From Streptomyces albireticuli (GTDB lineage Bacteria > Actinomycetota > Actinomycetes > Streptomycetales > Streptomycetaceae): 64,000 nt of DNA. Location: NCBI RefSeq assembly GCF_002192455.1, contig NZ_CP021744.1:3812001-3876000 (forward strand), in the 5' to 3' direction. Each line of letters starts with the position of its first letter. Position 1 is the stretch's first letter. Position numbers and translations under genes: made by a program. This document shows positions 58,946 to 64,000 of the stretch, piece by piece. Under the pieces are notes generated by a model that saw only the letters and a list, made by a program, of their open reading frames with translations, ran no database searches and was not told the DNA's origin.

Positions 58946-60043
58946 ATGACAGCAGCAGGGAAGCATCAGGTGAGCCGGTCGACCGGCCGCCGGCTGGGGC
59001 GGGCGGGCATCCGGGACGTGGCCGCCGCCGCCGGGGTTTCGATCACGACCGTCTCCGACGCGCTCAACGGCAAGGGCCGGCTACCGGACGCGACCCGCCG
59101 CCATGTCCGCGAGGTCGCCGACCGGCTGGGCTATCGCCCGTCCGCCGCGGCCCGCACGCTCCGCACGGGCAAATCGGGCCTCATCGGCCTCACCGTGACC
59201 ACGTACGGGGATGAACCTTTCACCTTCACCGAGTTCGCCTACTTCGCCGAGATGGCCAGAGCCGCCACCTCGGCCGCCCTGGCCCGCGGCTACGCCCTGG
59301 TCATCCTGCCCGCCACCTCACGCCATGACGTGTGGTCCAACGTCGCCCTCGACGGCACCGTCGTGGTCGACCCCTCCGATCACGACCCCGTCGTCTCCGA
59401 CCTGGTCCGCCAGGGCATCCCGGTCGTCTCCGACGGCCGGCCCGCCGGCACCCTGCCGGTGACCGCCTGGGTGGACAACGACCACGAGGCCGCCGTCCTC
59501 GGCATCCTCGACCACCTCGCCGCGGCCGGCGCCCGCCGCATCGGCCTGCTGACGGGCACCACCACCGACACGTACACCCGGCTCTCCACCCACGCCTACC
59601 TGCACTGGTGCGAGCGGGTGGGCCAGGACCCGGTCTACGAGAAGTACCCGGCGCACGACCCCTGCGCCGGCGCCGTGGCCGCCGACCGCCTCCTCGCCCG
59701 GCCCGACCGGCCCGACGCCGTGTACGGCCTGTTCGACCCCAACGGCACGGACCTGCTCGCCGCGGCCCGCCGCTACGGTCTGCGCGTCCCCGACGACCTG
59801 CTGCTGGTGTGCTGTAGCGAGTCCACGGTCTACGCCACCACCGAGCCGCCGATCACCACCCTCTCGCTGAAGCCGCGGCGCATCGGCACCGCGGTCGTCC
59901 AGCTCCTCATCGACGCCATCGAGGGGCTCGACACCGGGCGGCCGGTCGAGCAGGTGATACCGACCGAGCTGATCGTCCGGACCTCCTCGCAGCGCCGCCC
60001 ACCACGCGTCACGGTGAGCCCGCCGCGGGGCCCGACGATCTGA
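58946..60043 (+). CDS. LacI-family transcriptional regulator
   Basis: Regulator of 365 aa. The LacI HTH and hinge span about 21-75 (IRDVAAAAGVSITTVSDALN, LGYRPSAAARTLRTG), then a periplasmic-binding-protein-like effector domain (about 80-345) with GLFDPNGTDLLAAARRYG and the final sugar-binding elements. The N-terminal 20 residues are extra and basic. ATG 58946 was taken; earlier starts lack a ribosome site. No transporter or catabolic gene lies beside it, so the effector and targets are unknown. Confidence 0.92.
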   Translation: MTAAGKHQVSRSTGRRLGRAGIRDVAAAAGVSITTVSDALNGKGRLPDATRRHVREVADRLGYRPSAAARTLRTGKSGLIGLTVTTYGDEPFTFTEFAYFAEMARAATSAALARGYALVILPATSRHDVWSNVALDGTVVVDPSDHDPVVSDLVRQGIPVVSDGRPAGTLPVTAWVDNDHEAAVLGILDHLAAAGARRIGLLTGTTTDTYTRLSTHAYLHWCERVGQDPVYEKYPAHDPCAGAVAADRLLARPDRPDAVYGLFDPNGTDLLAAARRYGLRVPDDLLLVCCSESTVYATTEPPITTLSLKPRRIGTAVVQLLIDAIEGLDTGRPVEQVIPTELIVRTSSQRRPPRVTVSPPRGPTI

Positions 60044-60342
60044 GGCCCGCCCGGCGCACCAGGGGCCGGGCCGGCCCGGGTCAACGCGCCGTTCCGCGCC
60101 GCCGTGTCTTTAGCGCGTCCTTCACCAGGTCGCGCGGAGGGCGCACGGGGCGCGGAGACCAGGGGGCGAACGAGTCAATTAGGGAGAAATAACCGCCGTA
60201 CGCGCCCTCCCGCACCGATTCGCGGCCCCTGGTGCGTCACAAGGCGCGACGGTCATTCCTATGATGGGCGCACGACACCACGGACCGCCGTCGACCAGGC
60301 AAGGTCCACAAGGTGCACGGCGGCGCGATGGTGGAGGGGTCG

Positions 60343-61434
60343 ATGACTCAGGGGGCCGGTCAAGGACCCGCGGCACGGCACACGGCGGCGATCCCGCCCT
60401 TCCCCGGGTACGCCGCGCCTCCCCCCATGCCGCCGTACGGCCAGGCGGCTCCCCCGGTGCAGCCGCCCATGGAGGCCCCGGAGGGCTACACCCCGACCGA
60501 GCGCGACCTGCCGGTGATCGGCCGGCCGGCCGTTCCGGAGGACATGCCGACGGTCGAGCTGACGCCGATCACCGAGCACCACGCCCACGTCCCGGCGCCG
60601 CCGTCCGGCCCCGGACCGCTCTTCGTCGTGGGCGACGTCCACGGCTATCTGGACGAGCTGCGGGCCGCGCTCGCCGCCCAGGGGCTCATCGACGCGAACG
60701 GCAGCTGGTGCGCGGGCAACACCCGCCTGTGGTTCCTCGGCGACTTCACCGACCGCGGCCCGGACGGCGTGGGCGTGATCGACCTGGTCATGCGGCTGTC
60801 CGCCGAGGCCGCGGCCGCCGGGGGCTACTGCAAGGCCCTCATGGGCAACCACGAGCTGCTCCTCATCGGCGCCAAGCGGTTCGCCGACACGCCGGTCAAC
60901 TCCGGCGCCGGCACCGCCTCCTTCCAGGCGGCCTGGCTGCTCAACGGCGGCCAGCGCACCGACATGGAGCGCCTGGAGGACCACCACCTCCAGTGGATGT
61001 CCCGGCTCGACGCCATGGCGCACGAGGACGGGCACCTGCTGGTCCACTCCGACACCACGGCCTACCTCGACTTCGGCGATTCCATCGAGGACGTGAACGA
61101 CGCCGTCACCGAGGCCCTCCAGCGCAACGACCCCGACGAGGTCTGGGACCTCTTCCGGAAGTTCACCAAGCGCTTCGCCTTCCGCGACGAGGCGGGCGCC
61201 CTGGCCGCCCGGGAGCTGCTGGACACCTACGGCGGCGGCCGGCTCGTGCACGGACACAGCCCGATCCCGTATCTGCTCGGCGAGGTCGGCACCGAGGAGG
61301 CGGACGACGAGGAGCGCGGCACGCCGGTCATCGACGGTCCTCATCTGTACGCGGACGGGCTCGCCCTGGCGATGGACGGCGGCGTCACGATGGCCGGAAA
61401 ACTGCTGGTGGTGCAACTTCCGCTGAGTGGCTGA
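60343..61434 (+). CDS. Metallophosphoesterase (PPP-family protein phosphatase-like)
   Basis: Enzyme of 363 aa. A Pro-rich N-terminal region (1-80) precedes the calcineurin-like domain with GDVHGYLDEL, GDFTDRGPDG and GNHELLL, the three metal-binding motifs, and HGHSPIPY near the end. This is the PPP (serine/threonine or diadenosine tetraphosphatase-like) pattern. ATG 60343 follows GTGGAGGGG. Pro-rich heads of this type often mediate protein contacts. An orthologue lies near hisC in S. coelicolor (recalled). The substrate, protein or nucleotide, is not decided by the sequence. The gap 60044-60342 shows no gene. Confidence 0.9.
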   Translation: MTQGAGQGPAARHTAAIPPFPGYAAPPPMPPYGQAAPPVQPPMEAPEGYTPTERDLPVIGRPAVPEDMPTVELTPITEHHAHVPAPPSGPGPLFVVGDVHGYLDELRAALAAQGLIDANGSWCAGNTRLWFLGDFTDRGPDGVGVIDLVMRLSAEAAAAGGYCKALMGNHELLLIGAKRFADTPVNSGAGTASFQAAWLLNGGQRTDMERLEDHHLQWMSRLDAMAHEDGHLLVHSDTTAYLDFGDSIEDVNDAVTEALQRNDPDEVWDLFRKFTKRFAFRDEAGALAARELLDTYGGGRLVHGHSPIPYLLGEVGTEEADDEERGTPVIDGPHLYADGLALAMDGGVTMAGKLLVVQLPLSG

Positions 61435-61622
61435 GGGTTCAGCGGGCAGACGTCCGGGCAGGTAGGGAGTCCACCGGCGCAGGGGCAATTCGGGAAACAC
61501 ACTGTCACCGTGCGCCGGAACGGCTCTACCATCGGGCTTATCCGTAGCAGGCTCTCCTCCGTTTCCGCCCACTGCCCGGTGCAAGCCGGCAACAAGGCCC
61601 TACGGAGCATCGGGGGATGCAC

Positions 61623-62504
61623 ATGAACAGCGCTCCGCACCTGCTGGACGAGGACCGCCCGGAATTCGAGCGGGTACTCGACCAGGCGTTGCGTACCGCC
61701 GACCATGACCCGGAACTGGCCGCCGCGATAGGACAGCGGCTCAATGCAGAACAGCTGCGTGCCATGGCGAGGAGTGCCGTGACCGCCATCTCGGCATGCG
61801 CGGCCGTCGAATACCAGACCTACGTAAAGGCGCGCGGCGCCCTGCGCGCGCTCTCCGCCAACGCCCGCCCCCAACCGGTGAGCGCCGGGGGCGCGCACGG
61901 CGACGAAGGCGCCCTCGATGAGGGTCCGGATTCGGCCACCGCCGACCGTGAGGCCATAGGTTCCGCGGGCGCGGGTGCGGGTGCGGTCCTCGCCGTGCTC
62001 GCCCCGGTGCTCGCCGGGATCGCGGCCCTGCTCTTCCTCGTGATCGGCTATGTGCTGCGCACGCTCGACACGGAGCCGGCCGTCGCCGACCCGATGGTGA
62101 CCATCGGCTGGTGGTTCGCCGGCCTCACCGCGGCCGGGGCGTTCGTCGCCATGGTCGGCATGGTCGTCACCGCGCTGCGCAACGGCGTCGGCGAGGGCAG
62201 TGATGCGCGAGGGGTCGGGCTGACCGAGGAGACCGAGCGGGCCCATGAGGCATGGCGTCAGGCCCTGCTCCACCGCGGCATACTGCCCTTTCTCCGGGAG
62301 GCGCTGGCCGACGCCCCGCCTGCCCCGCCCTCCTCGTTCGTCCCGAGACGACCCGAGAGCCACAGCCGCACCCCGCAGCTGGGCTACTCCCGCCCCGGTT
62401 TCTCCAGCCCCGAGAGCGAGTCCACCCCCAGCACCCGCCCCAGCTACACCAGTCCCGACTTCACCAGTCCGGACTACGGCGCGGCGCGGGACCGTCCTGA
62501 GTGA
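61623..62504 (+). CDS. Membrane protein of unknown function with a Ser/Pro/Tyr-rich tail
   Basis: Protein of 293 aa that I do not recognise. A helical cytoplasmic region (1-115) has AEQLRAMARSAVTAISACAAVE. Two membrane segments follow (about 122-147 and 158-186). A cytoplasmic helix precedes a low-complexity tail (240-293) with repeats of SPxF, TSPDF and TSPDY, possible phosphorylation or interaction sites. ATG 61623 is five bases after GGGGGA; an ATG two codons earlier is too close to it. A 20-bp stem-loop follows at 62511-62559. Confidence 0.8.
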   Translation: MNSAPHLLDEDRPEFERVLDQALRTADHDPELAAAIGQRLNAEQLRAMARSAVTAISACAAVEYQTYVKARGALRALSANARPQPVSAGGAHGDEGALDEGPDSATADREAIGSAGAGAGAVLAVLAPVLAGIAALLFLVIGYVLRTLDTEPAVADPMVTIGWWFAGLTAAGAFVAMVGMVVTALRNGVGEGSDARGVGLTEETERAHEAWRQALLHRGILPFLREALADAPPAPPSSFVPRRPESHSRTPQLGYSRPGFSSPESESTPSTRPSYTSPDFTSPDYGAARDRPE

Positions 62505-62510
62505 CCGGGA

Positions 62511-62559
62511 CGGTACGGACGAGAGGCCCCTGCGGACGCGGGGCCTCTCGTCCGTACCG
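62511..62559. terminator. 20-bp perfect stem-loop between convergent genes
   Basis: Bases 62511-62530 (beginning CGGTACGGAC) pair perfectly with 62540-62559 (ending GTCCGTACCG) around a nine-base loop. Genes converge here (ends 62504 and 62577), so it is a bidirectional terminator. Confidence 0.9.
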
Positions 62560-62576
62560 GGCGGGAGGGCGGGCCG

Positions 62577-63986
62577 TCAGATGATGCCCTCCCGCCGGGC
62601 CGCCACCATCCAGTCCGGGAACTCCGAGAGCAGCCGGTCGTACAGCTCCGCGTCCGACACGGAGCTGATGTCGTCGACGGCGAAGAACCCCACGTTGTCG
62701 ACACGGCGCCCCGGCATGGTGTCGAAGCGTTCCAGCACCCCGTAGTCGGCCCGCCCCAGCCCCACGAACTGCCAGAAGACCGGCTCCTCGACCGCCGCCC
62801 GCAGCTCGCGCTCGATCTCGGCGTTGCGGTGGACGCCCCCGTCGGAGAAGAACAGGACGAGCGTGGGGTCCGCCGCCGGGTTCTCCCGGACGTACGTACG
62901 GACCTCGGCGATCACCTTCTGCTCCTCGTTCTGGATGCCGACCATCCGCATGTCCACCTGGCCCTCCTGGAGCCCCTTCCTGGGCTTCTTGGGGCGGCCG
63001 AAGAAGCTCAGTTCGCCGACGCGCACATGGAGCCGCAGCCAGTCGGGCAGCTCGCCCAGCCGCAGGTCGGGCAGCCGGGCCGGGTGCGAGGCGAACGCCC
63101 AGGCCTGCATCTCCCCGTCGTCGTCGAGCTGGGCGGCGACGGCCGCCATGCGCTCCACCACATCGGCCACGACCCCCTTGGAGTACAGCAGGGCCATCGA
63201 CCCGGAGGCGTCGAGGACGAGGATCACGCGCGCCCGGGCGCCCGCGGCCCCGCGCTTGCTGAGGCTGACGGCCACCTGCTCCTTACGGAGCGACAGGCGC
63301 TTGCGCATGTCGACGGGGAGCCGCTCCTCGCCCTTGGTGAGCCGCGGGGCGGAGGCGGGGGCGGAGGCGGGCGCCGGGGAGGGAGCGGGGGGTACGGGCG
63401 CCACGGCCGCGGGAGGTGCCGGCGGTGCGGCCGGCATCGCCGGGGCGGCCGGCGGCTCGTCGTCGACCGAGATGCCGAAGTCGGTGGCCAGTCCGGCGAG
63501 CCCGGCGGCGTACCCCTGGCCGACCGCGCGGAACTTCCACTGTCCGGCCCGCCGGTACAGCTCGCCGCTGACGAACGCCGTCTCGGCCGTCGCCGTCATC
63601 TCGAAGCGGGCGAGCTCGGTCCGCGTCCCGGCGTCGAGCAGCAGAAGCGTCAGCCCGGCCAGCCCGCCGAACGTCCCGCCGTCGGCGGACGCGCACAGCG
63701 CCACCCGCTCGACCCCGGGCTCCAGGCCGCCCAGGTCGACCTCGACGGTGTCGCTGACGGAACCGGCCGCCCGCCGCTTCCCGAGGTGGCGTACGGCGCC
63801 GGAGGCGTGCGCCGGCTGGTTGTAGAAGACGAAGTCACCGTCGTCGCGCACCCGCCCGGCCGCCGTCAGCAGCAGCGCCGAGGCATCGGCGTCCGGCGCT
63901 CCGGGGGCTTCGGTCCAGGTGAGCACGGCGTGCACCGCGGAAGCGGCGACCGGCAGGTTGGCGCCCTTACTCATGGATATCGTCAC
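62577..63986 (-). CDS. TerD domain-vWA domain fusion protein
   Basis: Protein of 469 aa. A TerD domain (about 1-170, SMSKGANLPV, the Ca-binding DGDFVFYNQP and DLGGLEPGVERV) is joined by a Pro/Ala linker (about 176-215) to a von Willebrand A domain (about 250-450) with the MIDAS VLDASGSM, followed by GGVHRN. TerD proteins bind calcium and belong to tellurite and stress systems; TerD-vWA fusions are common in Streptomyces. GTG 63986 was taken as start; ATG 63974 is an alternative four codons on. It begins near the window edge, so its upstream partner genes are not visible. Confidence 0.92.
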   Translation of the reverse strand: MTISMSKGANLPVAASAVHAVLTWTEAPGAPDADASALLLTAAGRVRDDGDFVFYNQPAHASGAVRHLGKRRAAGSVSDTVEVDLGGLEPGVERVALCASADGGTFGGLAGLTLLLLDAGTRTELARFEMTATAETAFVSGELYRRAGQWKFRAVGQGYAAGLAGLATDFGISVDDEPPAAPAMPAAPPAPPAAVAPVPPAPSPAPASAPASAPRLTKGEERLPVDMRKRLSLRKEQVAVSLSKRGAAGARARVILVLDASGSMALLYSKGVVADVVERMAAVAAQLDDDGEMQAWAFASHPARLPDLRLGELPDWLRLHVRVGELSFFGRPKKPRKGLQEGQVDMRMVGIQNEEQKVIAEVRTYVRENPAADPTLVLFFSDGGVHRNAEIERELRAAVEEPVFWQFVGLGRADYGVLERFDTMPGRRVDNVGFFAVDDISSVSDAELYDRLLSEFPDWMVAARREGII

Positions 63987-64000
63987 GCGGCCAGTGTGCC

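Overview
The window is high-GC (about 74% by eye) actinomycete DNA, almost certainly a Streptomyces chromosome. It has GTG starts, GGAGG ribosome binding sites, stop/start overlaps and typical Streptomyces families. The gene order on the right (pheA, serS, ABC transporters, htpX, cydABCD, hisC, metallophosphoesterase) matches, from memory, the core region of S. coelicolor around SCO3941-SCO3968. No tRNA, rRNA, CRISPR array, IS element or phage gene was seen.

Layout. (1) 0.1-2.7 kb: a NarL-type two-component pair whose kinase carries an unusual extra C-terminal membrane-anchored domain, with short tandem repeats on both sides. (2) 2.7-20.4 kb: an accessory block that looks like an undescribed biosynthetic gene cluster. 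Its core is ACP, KS-alpha, KS-beta (chain-length-factor-like), an AfsA-family double-hotdog protein and a HAD phosphatase on the + strand. Opposite lie a KAS III-like enzyme, a FabG-like ketoreductase and an unknown protein on the - strand. Around the core are a phosphopantetheinyl transferase overlapping an LLM oxidoreductase, a LysR regulator, a tautomerase, a DHA2 exporter, an FAD aromatic monooxygenase, a soluble histidine kinase/response regulator pair and a membrane acyltransferase. (3) 20.3-27.1 kb: an RsbW-like ATPase, then a copper/haem export-assembly operon (membrane protein, YcnI, Sco1, PCuAC, CopCD fusion, Tat-exported DyP peroxidase). (4) 27.5-35.2 kb: pheA, a 627-bp AT-richer gap holding a DnaA-box cluster, serS, a HAD phosphatase, a rhomboid-like protein, a FadR-type regulator with a CynX-type transporter, and a small-molecule kinase. 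(5) 35.2-39.0 kb: a double ABC-2 transporter operon ending in a 50-residue membrane peptide. (6) 39.4-44.1 kb: an operon of M24 peptidase-like protein, EphD-like epoxide hydrolase-SDR fusion, PF10118 diiron-type protein and a MerR regulator broken by one frameshift. (7) 44.2-49.1 kb: htpX-pspAB, LLM oxidoreductase, HAD phosphatase, M23 peptidase. (8) 49.2-57.3 kb: cydA-cydB-cydCD plus a DevS-like GAF kinase as one operon behind a perfect Rex operator. (9) 57.5-64 kb: hisC, LacI regulator, metallophosphoesterase, a membrane protein and a TerD-vWA protein.

How it works together. The accessory block plausibly builds an ACP-bound beta-keto/reduced acyl chain (KS-alpha/beta, KR, ACP activated by the local PPTase). 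The AfsA-like enzyme then either condenses it with dihydroxyacetone phosphate, the HAD enzyme removing the phosphate, or acts as a dehydratase. Oxidation, acylation and export follow. The right side is housekeeping: translation, Phe and His synthesis, bd-oxidase respiration under redox control, envelope quality control and extracellular copper enzymes.
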